In this document: positions 23,347 to 32,593 of the stretch, piece by piece
Layout of the letters: each line of letters opens with the position of its first letter
Numbering within the stretch: position 1 is the first letter of the stretch
NCBI RefSeq assembly: GCF_003610995.1
Contig: NZ_CP032543.1
Coordinates: 7,068,001 to 7,132,000 of the forward strand
Direction: 5' to 3'
Length of the DNA stretch: 64,000 bases
From: Streptomyces griseus subsp. griseus
Lineage (GTDB): Bacteria; Actinomycetota; Actinomycetes; Streptomycetales; Streptomycetaceae
Notes under the pieces: generated by a model
What the model saw: only the letters and a program-made list of their open reading frames with translations
The model's database searches: none
Told to the model about the DNA's origin: nothing
Translations under genes and position numbers: made by a program

Positions 23347-25250
23347 CCCCGCCCGACCCGAGCCCTTCCGGGGCCTGTACGCCCGCATCCGACCCCAGCC
23401 CCACCGGCGCCCGTACGACCTCGTCCGACCGTGCCGCTGACCGGACCCGTGCCCCCCGCCACCCCCAGGGCTCCGGCGCCCTGCGCTCACTCCTCCCCGT
23501 CCTCGGAGCCCATCGCGCCACCGTCCTGCGTACCTGTCTCGCCGCCCTCGTCGACCAAGCGGCCCTCGTCGCCCTGGTCACCCTCGCCGCCCACACGGTC
23601 GGCACAGCCGTCATCGGACACCGGCCCCCATCACCCACCACCGTGGCCGTCCTCATCGGGCTCGTCCTCCTCCGGGCGCTCGCCACCTGGCGGGAGATGG
23701 ACCTCTCGCACGACCTCGCCTACCGCGTCCTCGCCGAGCTGCGCGTCCGGGTCTTCGACGGGCTCGCCCGTTCCGCCCCCGCGCGGATCGCGGGGCGGCG
23801 CAGCGGTGACCTCGCGGCGACCGCGCTCGGCGATGTGGAGGCGCTGGAGTTCTTCTACGCCCACGCCATCGCCCAACTCCTCGCCTCCGGGCTCGTCTTC
23901 GCGGTGGCCGCCACCCTGCTGGGCGTCCTCGGGCCCTGGCTGCTGCTCGCCGTCGTGCCCGCCGCCCTGCTTCTGCTCTGGTCGCCCCTGCTGGAGGCGC
24001 GCGGCCGGGCCGAGCGCGGGGCCAGGACCCGGGCCGCGCTGGCCGATCTCTCCGCGGAGAGCGTGGAGAGCGTCGACGGCCTCCGGGAGCTGCTGATGGC
24101 GGGCGCCCTGGGCCGCACCCGGGCCCGGCTGCGCTCCGGCGGCCGGCGGCTCGCCCGGGCCCAGCGGGCCGAGCAGTCCTGGGAGACGGGGGCCGGCGCG
24201 GTCCGTGATCTGCTCGTCGTCGCGGCTGTCATCGGGGTGGTCGCCGCTGCCGCCCATGCGACGGGCGGCGGGCGTCTCGACGGGGCCTGGGCCCCGGCCG
24301 CCATGGCCCTGGCCCTCGGCGCCCTGGCCCCGGTGGCCGAATCGGCGGCCGCACTGGGCCGGGCGGGCAGCCTGCGCGCCGCCGCCGCCCGGGTCCGGGC
24401 GGCCGTGCACGCCCCGGCCGGGGCCCCCGCCCCCGCTTCCCCGCTTCCTGTCCCGCCGGGTCCGCTGGGACTGCGGCTGCGCGGGGTCCGGTTCGGCTAC
24501 GGCTCCGGCCCCGTTCTGGACGGCCTCGACCTCACCGTACGGCCGGGGGAGACGGTGGCCCTGGTCGGCGCCTCGGGGGCCGGGAAGACCAGTTGCGCCC
24601 ATCTCCTGGCCCGCTACTGGGACCCGCGGGACGGGGCGGTGGAGCTGCTCCCGGAGGGCCGGACCCACCCCGTCGACCTGCGGGATCTCACCGAGGACGG
24701 CCTGCGCGCCGCCGTGTGCGTGGTGGGCCAGGAGGCTCCGCTCTTCCATGGCACCCTCGCCGAGAACCTCCGCCTCGGTGCTCCCGACGCCACCGATCAG
24801 GAGCTGGCCGCTGTCGTACGTGTCTGCGGCCTGGCCTCGGTCGTCGACGCCCTGCCCCAGGGACTGGACACCCCGGTCGGCGAACGCGGCGCGGCCCTCT
24901 CCGGCGGTCAGCGCGCCCGGGTGGCCCTGGCCCGGGGGCTCCTCGGCCGGCCCCGGGTCCTCGTCCTCGACGAGACGACGGCCCATCTCGACCACCGGGG
25001 CGACGAGGAGCTGGCGCGGGCGCTCGCGGCGGACTCCCGGGCCCGTACCCGTACGACCCTGATCATCGCCCACCGGCCCGCCACCGTCCGCCGGGCCGAC
25101 CGCATCGCCGTCCTCGACGGGGGCCGCATCGTCGAGGAGGGCACCTGGGACGGACTGATCCGGACCGGAGGCGCGCTGACCCGGCTGTTCAGCCGGGCGG
25201 GGGAGAACCGGGAGGCAGCGGCGACGGCAGATTCTGCTCCGCCCAGATGA
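23343..25250 (+). CDS. Fused ABC transporter (membrane + ATPase), partner of preceding gene
   Basis: A 635-residue protein with a polar Pro/Ser/Thr-rich N-terminus of about 50 residues, an ABC membrane domain (TWREMDLSHDLAYRVLAELR, FYAHAIAQLLASG) and an ATPase domain with Walker A GASGAGKTS, signature LSGGQRARV and Walker B VLVLDETTAHLD. The usual Glu after the Walker B Asp is present (DET). It probably forms a heterodimer with the upstream transporter, a CydDC-like layout. ATG at 23343 overlaps the previous stop. Its last 62 bases overlap the 3' end of the opposing phosphatase gene, and it closes the RiPP operon. Confidence 0.88.
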   Translation: MTPPDPSPSGACTPASDPSPTGARTTSSDRAADRTRAPRHPQGSGALRSLLPVLGAHRATVLRTCLAALVDQAALVALVTLAAHTVGTAVIGHRPPSPTTVAVLIGLVLLRALATWREMDLSHDLAYRVLAELRVRVFDGLARSAPARIAGRRSGDLAATALGDVEALEFFYAHAIAQLLASGLVFAVAATLLGVLGPWLLLAVVPAALLLLWSPLLEARGRAERGARTRAALADLSAESVESVDGLRELLMAGALGRTRARLRSGGRRLARAQRAEQSWETGAGAVRDLLVVAAVIGVVAAAAHATGGGRLDGAWAPAAMALALGALAPVAESAAALGRAGSLRAAAARVRAAVHAPAGAPAPASPLPVPPGPLGLRLRGVRFGYGSGPVLDGLDLTVRPGETVALVGASGAGKTSCAHLLARYWDPRDGAVELLPEGRTHPVDLRDLTEDGLRAAVCVVGQEAPLFHGTLAENLRLGAPDATDQELAAVVRVCGLASVVDALPQGLDTPVGERGAALSGGQRARVALARGLLGRPRVLVLDETTAHLDHRGDEELARALAADSRARTRTTLIIAHRPATVRRADRIAVLDGGRIVEEGTWDGLIRTGGALTRLFSRAGENREAAATADSAPPR

Positions 25251-27692
25251 TCTTCCCCTGGTGCGTGTAGCGGGTGCCCCACCGCCGGGCGAGCTGGGCG
25301 ATGAGGAACAGACCGCGCCCGCCCTCGTCCGTCGTACGGGCGTGCCGCAGCCGTGGGGTGGTGCTGCTGGCGTCGGACACCTCGCAGGTCAGCACGGACT
25401 GGCGCAGCAGCCGCAGCCGTACCGGACCGGAGGCGTACCGGATCGCGTTCGTCACCAGCTCGCTGACGATCAGCTCCGTGGTCATCGTCAGCTCGTCCAG
25501 ACCCCACTCCTCCAGCTGGCGGGCCACCTTGTTCCGGGTCGCGCCGACGGCCGCCGGGTCCAGGGGCACGTCCCACGAGGCCAGCCGGTCGGGGCTGAGG
25601 GCGTGGGTGCGGGCGAGCAGGAGGGCGATGTCGTCCGGCTGCGGTACGGGCAGCAGCTCCTTGACCACCGAGGAGCACAGCTCGTCCAGCGGCAGCCCCT
25701 CCCGCGAGACCGCCCGGCCCAGCCGGACCATCCCCGCCTCGGTGTCCTTGTCGGTGCCCTCGACGAGGCCGTCGGTGTACAGGCCGAGCAGGCTCCCCTC
25801 GATCAGCTCCACCTCCATGGCTTCGAAGGGGAGTCCACCCAGGCCGAGCGGGGGGCCGGAGGGCAGGTCGGGGAAGCTGACCTCGCCCTGCGGGGTGACG
25901 ACCACCGGCGGCGGATGCCCGGCCCGCGCCATCGTGCAGCAGCGGGTCGCCGGATCGTAGACGGCGTACAGGCAGGTGGCGCCCAGCACCGTCGTGCCGC
26001 CCCGGTCGGCCTGCCCGCCCGTCGGCTCCTCCTCGCTCAGCCGCATGACGAGATCGTCCAGGCGGGCCAGCAGTTCGTCCGGGGCGAGGTCCATGTCGGC
26101 GAGCGTCTGCACGGCGGTCCGCAGCCGTCCCATGGTCGCCGCCGCGCTGATCCCGTGGCCGACCACGTCCCCGATGACCAGGCCGACCCGGGCCCCGGAC
26201 AGCGGGATCACATCGAACCAGTCGCCCCCGACCCCGTCCTTCGCGTCCGCCGGAAGGTAGGAGGAGGCCACGTCCAGCGCCGTCCCGCCGCGCAGGGTGT
26301 GCGGCAGCAGGCTCTCCTGGAGCACCAGCGCCGCCGTGTGCTCCCGGGTGTAGCGGCGGGCGTTGTCCACACAGACCGCCGCCCGGGCCACCAGCTCCCG
26401 GGCCGGGGCCACATCGTCCTCGTCGAACGGGACCGGGTTCTGCGACCGGAGGAACGTGGCGACCCCGAGAACGGTGTCCCGGGCCCGCATCGGCACGGAG
26501 ATCAGCGAGTGCAGCCCGAACTCCCGGATCCGGGAGGCCCGCACCGGCTGGTCCACGGCCCACGTGTGAGCGTCCGCGTCGAGCAGCGGCAACAGGTAGG
26601 GGGAGCCGGTGGCCAGGAAGTGGAGATCGCGCGCGGGCGGCACGAAGTCGACGCTCTCACCGATCCCCACCACCGCCTCGGGGCACCCCTCGCGTACCGA
26701 ACTCATCCCCATACGGCGCATCGCGGCCGAGTCACCCGGCCCGGTGGGAGCCGGAGACGCACCGGGCCTGCCCAGCTCCAGCGGTGTCTCCAGCAGGTCG
26801 ACGAAGACGAAGTCGGCGAACCGGGGCACCGCGAAATCGGCCAGCTCCTGGGCCGTGCGCTGTACGTCCAGGGTGGAGCCGATACTGGCCCCCGCCTCGT
26901 TCACCAGCGCCAGCAGTCTGCGCGCGTTCCACCGGTCGGTCACGTCCTGGACCATGTAGCCGATGCCGATCCGGTTCTCCTCGGCGTCCGCCAGCGGGAA
27001 GAACGAGCTCGAATAGGCCCGCCGGCGGTTCGGGTCGGACCAGCTCCAGCCCAGGTACTCGTAGTCCGTGACCGGTACGCCGGTCGCCAGGACCTGCCGC
27101 ATCAGCCTCTCGAGGGGCGCGGCCAGCAGCCCGGGCAGCACTTCCGCGGGCCGCTGCCCCAGGCGCTGGTCCCGGGGGACCCCGCCGAACCGCTCCAGGG
27201 TGTCGTTGAGCCAGATGTAGCGCAGCTCCGGATCCAGCACCGCCATGCCGACCGGCGACCGGGTCAGGAACCCCTCCAGCACCGATCCGTCCACCGTCCA
27301 CTGCGGGGCGCGCTCCCGCCCGGAGACCAGGAAGCCCTCGCGCCCGGCGACCAGGAACGACGCGGAGACCCGTACGTCCACATCGATCCGCCGGTCGTCC
27401 CGGCCACGCAGGGCGATCAGCCCGCTCCATCCCGCCCCGCCCCGGCCCCGGGCGGCGACAGCGGCCGTACGCCGGGGTCCGGGGCCTCCGCCAGCAGCAG
27501 GGCGGCCGAACGGCCGACCACCTCGGCGGCCGGGTACCCGAGCAGGGCCTCCGCCCCACGGGTCCAGCCGATCACCGTGCCGTCCCCGGCGATCACCGCC
27601 ACCGCGTCGTCGCTCAGCCGCACGGGGCCCCGCGGATCCGCGTCGGGCAGCGGGCCGGGCCCCGCCGGGGGGTCATCGTCGGCGGATGCCAT
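25189..27692 (-). CDS. PAS-PAS-GAF-SpoIIE phosphatase with HATPase domain, apparent frameshift in first PAS
   Basis: A large stress-signalling protein: PAS1 (DDAVAVIAGDGTVIGWTRGA), PAS2 (SPVGMAVLDPELRYIWLNDT), a GAF domain, a PP2C/SpoIIE phosphatase (GGDWFDVIPL, GDVVGHGISAAATM, GLYTDGLVEG, PDDIALLLAR) and a C-terminal RsbW-like ATPase (ELVTNAIRYA, DEGGRGLFLI). Such proteins dephosphorylate anti-sigma antagonists and steer sigma-B-type factors in Streptomyces. The first PAS (ATG at 27692) and the remainder are in different frames. The break lies in the G/C-rich run at about 27430-27450 and one extra base there would join them smoothly. The downstream frame has only a GTG inside the PAS fold, so two separate genes are unlikely. 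Confidence 0.85.
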
Positions 27693-27884
27693 GCACCTCA
27701 CCACCATCTCTAGGTTTCCATGGTCGCGCGTCACCCCCGAGTGCGCACCGGCCCGCCTTCCCGCCGGCGCTCCCGCACGGGCTTTCGCCCGTTCGGCGGC
27801 GTGACGCGGCGGGCCGTGTGCCCGTTGGGGGAGTGGCAAGCGGTTGCTTGCCCACCTGCCCCCGCGCTGGACCCGTGTGGGTGG

Positions 27885-27919
27885 ACGGCTCCGGCTCCCC
27901 CGAGGAGGGCCGGAGCCGT
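27885..27919 (-). terminator. Terminator of the GH26 gene
   Basis: An 11-bp stem ACGGCTCCGGC / GCCGGAGCCGT with a 13-base loop lies 13 bases beyond the GH26 stop codon on the minus strand. Confidence 0.75.
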
Positions 27920-27932
27920 TTCCATGCGCGGG

Positions 27933-29180
27933 TCAGTACCGGACGCAGATCTTGCGTTCCTTGAGCCACTGCCCCAGCCAGTCCCCGAACGGCACGGTGA
28001 CGCACCACCTGCGGGTGACCGGCGGTTCGGGTGCCGTGGGCGTGGGCTGCACCGACGGCGTGGGCGAGGGCTCCACGGCCGGCGGGACGGTCGGAGCCGG
28101 GGGCGGCGTGGGGGAAGGGGTCGGGGCCGTGGTGGGCGGCGCGCTCGGGGTGGGCTTCACCGGCGCGGCCATCTCGGCGAGCTTCGTCCGGAACACCTTC
28201 GAGGAGCGCGGATTGCTCTTGCACTGCCACACCCCGTGCGGGCAGTAGTCCGTGATCGTCTGGTACAGCGGCTGGTGCCGGTCGATCCAGTCCAGCATCC
28301 GCCGCATGTACTCCGGGTTGTCGCCGTTACGGAAGAGCCCCCACTCCGGGAACGAGATCGGCTTGCCGCGCTCCGCCGCGAAGTCGACATGCTTCTGGAG
28401 GCCGTACGGGTCGTTGATCTGGTCGTCGAACGACTGGCCCGGCGGCTGGTCGTAGGAGTCCATGCCGATGATGTCGACGACGTCGTCGCCCGGGTAGCAC
28501 TCGGTCCACGGCACCGCGTCCCGTCCCCGGCTGGGCGTGAAGTCGAAGCGGAACTCCTGGCCCGGCACCGCGCGCATCGCCGTCACGATCCGCTGCCAGT
28601 ACGCCTTCCAGGACGCCGGATCGGGACCGCAGCGATGGGTGTACGTGGTGCCGTTCATCTCCCAGCCGAGCACGATCACCGTGTCCGGCACCCCCAGCGA
28701 GACCAGGCGCTCCGCCAGCCTGGTGAAGTGCTGGTCGTAGTCGCCCACCGCCCCCGCCCGCAGCAGCCGGCGGACCTGCGCGTCCGGGACGCGCGCCTCG
28801 TTCCGCTCCAGCATGGGCACGTTGAGGACGAACATCCGGTCCTTGTCCGCCTTGCGCCAGTCGGCCCAGGAGTCCAGGAAGTCGGGCGTCCCCTCGATGT
28901 TCACCCACAGGTCGCCCGGCAGGTAGGTGTGCCCCACCCGCAGCTCCGCGCCGCCGAGCCAGCGGGACAGGTCGGCCATCCTGCGTACCCCGGCAGGCCC
29001 GTAGTCCAGATAGGCGCCGTGGGCCGTGGAACCGGCGCCCCTGCTGCCCTGCGGCCCGGGGGCCGCGCTGTCCACGGAATCGGTGCCCGGCGGCAGCTGG
29101 CCCGCGATGCCGCCGCCCGCCAGGAGACTGAGAACGGCCGCGGCGATGCATGTGGTGATGAGTCGGCGCTTGGCCGGCAT
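27933..29180 (-). CDS. Secreted GH26-family glycoside hydrolase (mannanase-like)
   Basis: A 415-residue exported protein: signal peptide (RRLITTCIAAAVLSLLAGGG), a GH26-like TIM-barrel domain, a Pro/Thr/Ser-rich linker (about residues 340-390) and a 25-residue tail with two cysteines (RRWCVTVPFG, ERKICVRY). Candidate catalytic glutamates are in VLGWEMNG and ISFPEWGLF, as in family 26 mannanases and related enzymes. A start-proximal AGGAGG supports the ATG at 29180. The small tail is not a carbohydrate-binding module I recognise. Substrate could be mannan or another beta-glycan, perhaps its own surface polysaccharide. Confidence 0.85.
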   Translation of the reverse strand: MPAKRRLITTCIAAAVLSLLAGGGIAGQLPPGTDSVDSAAPGPQGSRGAGSTAHGAYLDYGPAGVRRMADLSRWLGGAELRVGHTYLPGDLWVNIEGTPDFLDSWADWRKADKDRMFVLNVPMLERNEARVPDAQVRRLLRAGAVGDYDQHFTRLAERLVSLGVPDTVIVLGWEMNGTTYTHRCGPDPASWKAYWQRIVTAMRAVPGQEFRFDFTPSRGRDAVPWTECYPGDDVVDIIGMDSYDQPPGQSFDDQINDPYGLQKHVDFAAERGKPISFPEWGLFRNGDNPEYMRRMLDWIDRHQPLYQTITDYCPHGVWQCKSNPRSSKVFRTKLAEMAAPVKPTPSAPPTTAPTPSPTPPPAPTVPPAVEPSPTPSVQPTPTAPEPPVTRRWCVTVPFGDWLGQWLKERKICVRY

Positions 29181-29303
29181 GACTCCTCCTGGCTACAGGG
29201 AAATTCCGGCCGCTTCGGCCCGATGGGGAGAGAGTTTCATCATCCTGCACCGCACGCTAATAGAGTGGTCCATTTATCGCATTCGGCGTTGCGAACGGGC
29301 CGA

Positions 29304-30584
29304 TCAGGTGACGGCCGGGCCGAAGGTGAACGGCAGCGAACCGACGCGGTTGTCGAAATTCGAATCGACCAGCTTCGGTTCGCCCGTCTGCCGGATGACG
29401 GGCCGTCGGGTGAGCAGCTCCCGGAACAGGGCCGTCATCTCCAGCCTGGCCAGATGGGCGCCGAGGCAGTGGTGCGGGCCGCCGCCCCCGTAACCCAGGT
29501 GCGGATTCGGCGACCGGGTGATGTCGAAGAGATCCGGACGGGTGAAAACTGTTTCATCGCGATTGGCGGACGCGTAGAGCAGTGCGACTTTCTCCCCCGG
29601 GAGGAAAGTCCGGCCGCCCAGCTCGAATTCCGAAACGACGGTCCTGCGGAACTGGATGATCGGCGTCGAATGGCGGACGATTTCCTCGACGGCACCCCCG
29701 ATGTACCGGCCGAAGTCCGACCGCAGGAGTTCCAGCTGCTCCGGATGGCGGTCCAGCAGGGACAGCCCGTGCGCGATCGCGTTGCGGGTGGTCTCGACCC
29801 CGGCCACCAGCAACAGCGAGAAGAAGGCGCCGAGATCCCGCGAGGAGAGCCCTGCGCCGTCGATGTCCGCGCGCACCAGGGCCGAGACGAGATCGTCCTG
29901 CGGGTGGCGGCGGCGCTCGTGCGCCAGCCGCGCCATGACGCACTGCATCATCGCCAGCGACGCGATCCCGCGCCCGGGGATCCGCAGCCTGGCCCGGCCC
30001 CGGCGCGCGACCCCCACATGCTCGGAGGCGTGGTCGATCTGCCCGGCGATCCGCGGCCGGTGCTCGGCGGGGATACCCATCAGGTCGCAGATCACCTCCA
30101 GCGGCAGCCGTGAGGCCGCCGACGGCATGAAGTCGCCGGGACGCTCGGCGATCATCTCGTCCACCAGCCGGGCGGCCAGCCGGTCGATGTTCTCCTCGGT
30201 GGCGGCGAGCAGCCGGGGGGTGAAGCGCCGGGAGATGATGCGGCGCAGCGCCGCGTGCTCGGGCCCGTCCATGTTGACCATCGAGTTCCCGAACAGCGCC
30301 TTCGCCCAGCCGGCCGGCTCCGGGGTGGTGACCCCCGGGGCGCTCGCGAAGACCTTCGGGGTGCGGCTCGCGGTCAGCACGTCCGCGTGGCGCACCAGCG
30401 CGTAGAAGGGCTTTCCGGAGGTACGGGCGGTGCCCGGCCGGGGCGTGAACAGCACGGGTGCGTCCCGTTCCCGCAGCCGGGCGAAGGCGGCGAGCCGCTC
30501 CGGGCGCGGCAGTTGCCAGAAGACCGGGTCGGCCAGGTCGCAGTGGGCCGCACGATCACCGGACAGCTGATTCGGCACGGTCAT
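29304..30584 (-). CDS. Cytochrome P450 (CYP124/125/142-like)
   Basis: A 426-residue P450. The I-helix oxygen-binding segment is LLLVAGVETTRNAI, the K-helix ExxR is EEIVRHS, and the haem loop is GYGGGGPHHCLGAHLARLE with the axial Cys. The extra residue and Tyr before the glycines resemble the CYP124/125/142 group of lipid and sterol side-chain hydroxylases. GGAGG with a 9-base spacing supports the ATG at 30584; the ATG at 30590 is too close to it. No ferredoxin or reductase gene is adjacent, so electrons must come from elsewhere. The substrate is unknown. Confidence 0.92.
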   Translation of the reverse strand: MTVPNQLSGDRAAHCDLADPVFWQLPRPERLAAFARLRERDAPVLFTPRPGTARTSGKPFYALVRHADVLTASRTPKVFASAPGVTTPEPAGWAKALFGNSMVNMDGPEHAALRRIISRRFTPRLLAATEENIDRLAARLVDEMIAERPGDFMPSAASRLPLEVICDLMGIPAEHRPRIAGQIDHASEHVGVARRGRARLRIPGRGIASLAMMQCVMARLAHERRRHPQDDLVSALVRADIDGAGLSSRDLGAFFSLLLVAGVETTRNAIAHGLSLLDRHPEQLELLRSDFGRYIGGAVEEIVRHSTPIIQFRRTVVSEFELGGRTFLPGEKVALLYASANRDETVFTRPDLFDITRSPNPHLGYGGGGPHHCLGAHLARLEMTALFRELLTRRPVIRQTGEPKLVDSNFDNRVGSLPFTFGPAVT

Positions 30585-30799
30585 GTCCATCCACCTCCAC
30601 GAGTTCGCGAGGTCATCGTCCGGTCCGGTGCGCGCCCCGCCCTTCGCGACGCGGGCCCCCGGCGCGGATGGCCGCGCAAGGTCACGCGTTTGACGGAACG
30701 CGGGGCACGCCGCGCCCACAAGAACCGTTTCCCCTCCGGCTCGTTGCCACCATCGCCAGCAACAGCACCTCGAACGAGCCGAACGAGAGGCAGTCACCC

Positions 30800-31267
30800 A
30801 TGAGCCGAACCACGGATCCGGGCGGCGCACCGCGTGGAGCACGCGGTCCGTCGCGCCGGATCGTCCTGCGTACCGCCTTCACCGCGGCCGTGGCCGCGGG
30901 CACCGCCGCGGTCCTCCTGCCGCTGTACGACGACGGACCGGGCAGTGCGCCCGCACCCGCGAAGGGGCCGGGCCACACCGCCGCCGGGGCGGAGGAGTTC
31001 GCCGAGATGTACCGGGGCCGGGAGATCCGCGGGTCGGTGACCGTCCTGGTCCCGGCCGGCGAGGCGGGCGGGACCGGCCAGGGGGAGCCGGTCACCGAGA
31101 TCCGCATCGACGGCCGCCCGCTGCACGTCATGCGGCGCGCGGACGGCACGTACCTGAGCGATGTCACGCACTACGAGTCGTTCCCCACGCTCCGCGAGAC
31201 GGCCCGCGCCGCCGTGGACGAGCTCGGCACCGCGCGGCTCGCGCTCTCCGCCTCGCACCACACGTGA
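30800..31267 (+). CDS. melC1: Tyrosinase cofactor / copper chaperone MelC1
   Basis: A 155-residue MelC1, the caddie protein that inserts copper into apotyrosinase and carries it out through the Tat pathway. The N-terminus has the twin-arginine signal SRRIVLRTAFTAAVAAGTAA. The body has the MelC1 hallmarks EMYRGREIRGS, VTEIRIDGRPLHVMRRADG and LSDVTHYESFPT. GAGAGG precedes the ATG at 30800. It is followed by the tyrosinase gene after a 109-base spacer that is unusually long for this operon type and consists of short repeats. Confidence 0.95.
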   Translation: MSRTTDPGGAPRGARGPSRRIVLRTAFTAAVAAGTAAVLLPLYDDGPGSAPAPAKGPGHTAAGAEEFAEMYRGREIRGSVTVLVPAGEAGGTGQGEPVTEIRIDGRPLHVMRRADGTYLSDVTHYESFPTLRETARAAVDELGTARLALSASHHT

Positions 31268-31350
31268 CCGTCGCACCGCAGGTGGAGGCCGCACGGCACG
31301 TGACCGTCGCAGCGCACCTGACCGTCGTACGGCACGTGAATGTCGCACCG
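31261..31350 (+). repeat. Five 18-bp tandem repeats between melC1 and melC2
   Basis: Five successive 18-base units begin at 31261, 31279, 31297, 31315 and 31333. The consensus is CACGTGACCGTCGCACCG, the second unit being the most diverged. The first contains the melC1 stop codon. A decayed sixth unit leads into the melC2 ribosome site. The array fills nearly all of the spacer. Confidence 0.85.
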
Positions 31351-31376
31351 CATGTCAACCAGGAGGACCGGAACCG

Positions 31377-32240
31377 GTGTACACCCGCAAGAACCAGCGC
31401 GACCTCACGCGCACCGAGAAGCGGCGCCTCGTCGACGCGATCCTGAAGCTCAAGCGCTCGGGCCGCTACGACGACTTCGTCGTCATGCACCGCGAGTACT
31501 ACGTCATGGACACCGAGAACCGGCCGCGTCCCGCCCATATGACGTCGTCGTTCTTCCCCTGGCACCGCCGCTACCTGCTGGAGTTCGAGAAGGCCCTCCA
31601 GGCCGTCGACCCCGGCGTCAGCGTCCCCTACTGGGACTGGACCCAGGACCGTTCCACCACCTCCTCGCTCTGGGCGGAGGACTTCCTCGGCGGCAACGGC
31701 AGGCCCGGGGACCGGCGTGTCACCACCGGCCCGTTCGCCTTCGACGCGGGCAACTGGAGCGTGGGCCGCGGGGTCACCGACCAGAACTGGCTCACCCGCA
31801 ACTTCGGCAGGCCCGGCAGGAACCCGGTCTCCCTCCCCACCGCCGAGGACGTGGCGCGGGCGCTGAAGGACCCGGTCTACGACACCGAGCCCTGGAACAG
31901 CATCAGCACCGAGGGGTTCCGCAACCGCATCGAGGGCTGGGGCATCCACCGGGTGCGCCCGGTCGGCAACCACAACCAGGTCCACCAGTGGGTCGGCGGC
32001 CCGATGGCCGGAGCCGCCTCCCCCGAGGACCCCGTCTTCTGGCTCCACCACTCCTTCATCGACCTGCTCTGGGACCGCTGGCGGAAGGCGCACCCCAAGG
32101 CCGCCTACCTGCCGGGCCGCAAACCCGCCTCACCCGGCCGGGACCGCGACTACGTCTTCGGCCTCGACGACCCGATGCCCCCGTGGAACGTCACCCCCAG
32201 GAAGCTCCTCGACCACAGCAAGGTCTACCGCTACGCCTGA
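31377..32240 (+). CDS. melC2: Tyrosinase MelC2
   Basis: A 287-residue type-3 copper tyrosinase that oxidises tyrosine and DOPA on the way to melanin. The CuA site is seen in DDFVVMHREYY, FFPWHRRYLLEFE with its histidines, and the CuB site in VGNHNQVHQWVGG and PVFWLHHSFIDLLWDRW. It has no signal peptide and depends on MelC1 for copper loading and export. GTG at 31377 is preceded by AGGAGG at 31361-31366. Confidence 0.97.
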   Translation: MYTRKNQRDLTRTEKRRLVDAILKLKRSGRYDDFVVMHREYYVMDTENRPRPAHMTSSFFPWHRRYLLEFEKALQAVDPGVSVPYWDWTQDRSTTSSLWAEDFLGGNGRPGDRRVTTGPFAFDAGNWSVGRGVTDQNWLTRNFGRPGRNPVSLPTAEDVARALKDPVYDTEPWNSISTEGFRNRIEGWGIHRVRPVGNHNQVHQWVGGPMAGAASPEDPVFWLHHSFIDLLWDRWRKAHPKAAYLPGRKPASPGRDRDYVFGLDDPMPPWNVTPRKLLDHSKVYRYA

Positions 32241-32257
32241 GCGCGCACCACAGCGAA

Positions 32258-32293
32258 ACGGCCGGCCCCTCCGGGAAGGAGGAGGCCGGCCGT
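32258..32293. terminator. Bidirectional terminator between melC2 and chaplin gene
   Basis: A 10-bp stem ACGGCCGGCC / GGCCGGCCGT extended by CCTCC/GGAGG pairing around a 5-base loop, between the two convergent genes. Confidence 0.85.
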
Positions 32294-32311
32294 CGCCGTG
32301 TTACGGGGAGA

Positions 32312-32593
32312 TCAGCGGCCGTAGCCGTAGTCGCCGCCGTCGTCGTGGCCACCGTCAGCGTTGACGCAGGTGTTGCCGAAGGCCGGGTTCAGCAGGCCGA
32401 CGACGTTGATGGTGTTGCCGCAGACGTTGACCGGCACGTGGACCGGGACCTGGAGGACGTTGCCGGAGGCGACACCGGGGGACCCGATGGCCGCACCCTG
32501 GGCACCGGCGTCCGCGGAGGCCATGCCGGCGCCGCCGGCGATGAGGGCACCGGTGCCCGCCATGACGGCGGCGACCTTCGTAATACGCGACAT
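32312..32593 (-). CDS. Short chaplin (secreted hydrophobic coat protein)
   Basis: A 93-residue chaplin with signal peptide (MSRITKVAAVMAGTGALIAG ending around MASADA) and one chaplin domain: GSPGVASGNVLQVPVHVPVN, then VCGNTINVVGLLNPAFGNTC with the two cysteines. It has no LPXTG sorting signal, so it belongs to the short, secreted chaplins that assemble into amyloid-like films on aerial hyphae and aid attachment. The tail NADGGHDDGGDYGYGR is an unusual Gly/Asp-rich extension. AAGGAG precedes the ATG at 32593. Confidence 0.95.
   Translation of the reverse strand: MSRITKVAAVMAGTGALIAGGAGMASADAGAQGAAIGSPGVASGNVLQVPVHVPVNVCGNTINVVGLLNPAFGNTCVNADGGHDDGGDYGYGR

Noticed and set aside
31261..31350. 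CRISPR array
   Set aside because: The units are contiguous and imperfect, with no spacers and no cas genes nearby.
31264..31446. Small open frame reading the 18-bp repeats as hexapeptides
   Set aside because: No ribosome site, overlaps the melC2 start in another frame, and the repeat nature alone explains the open frame.
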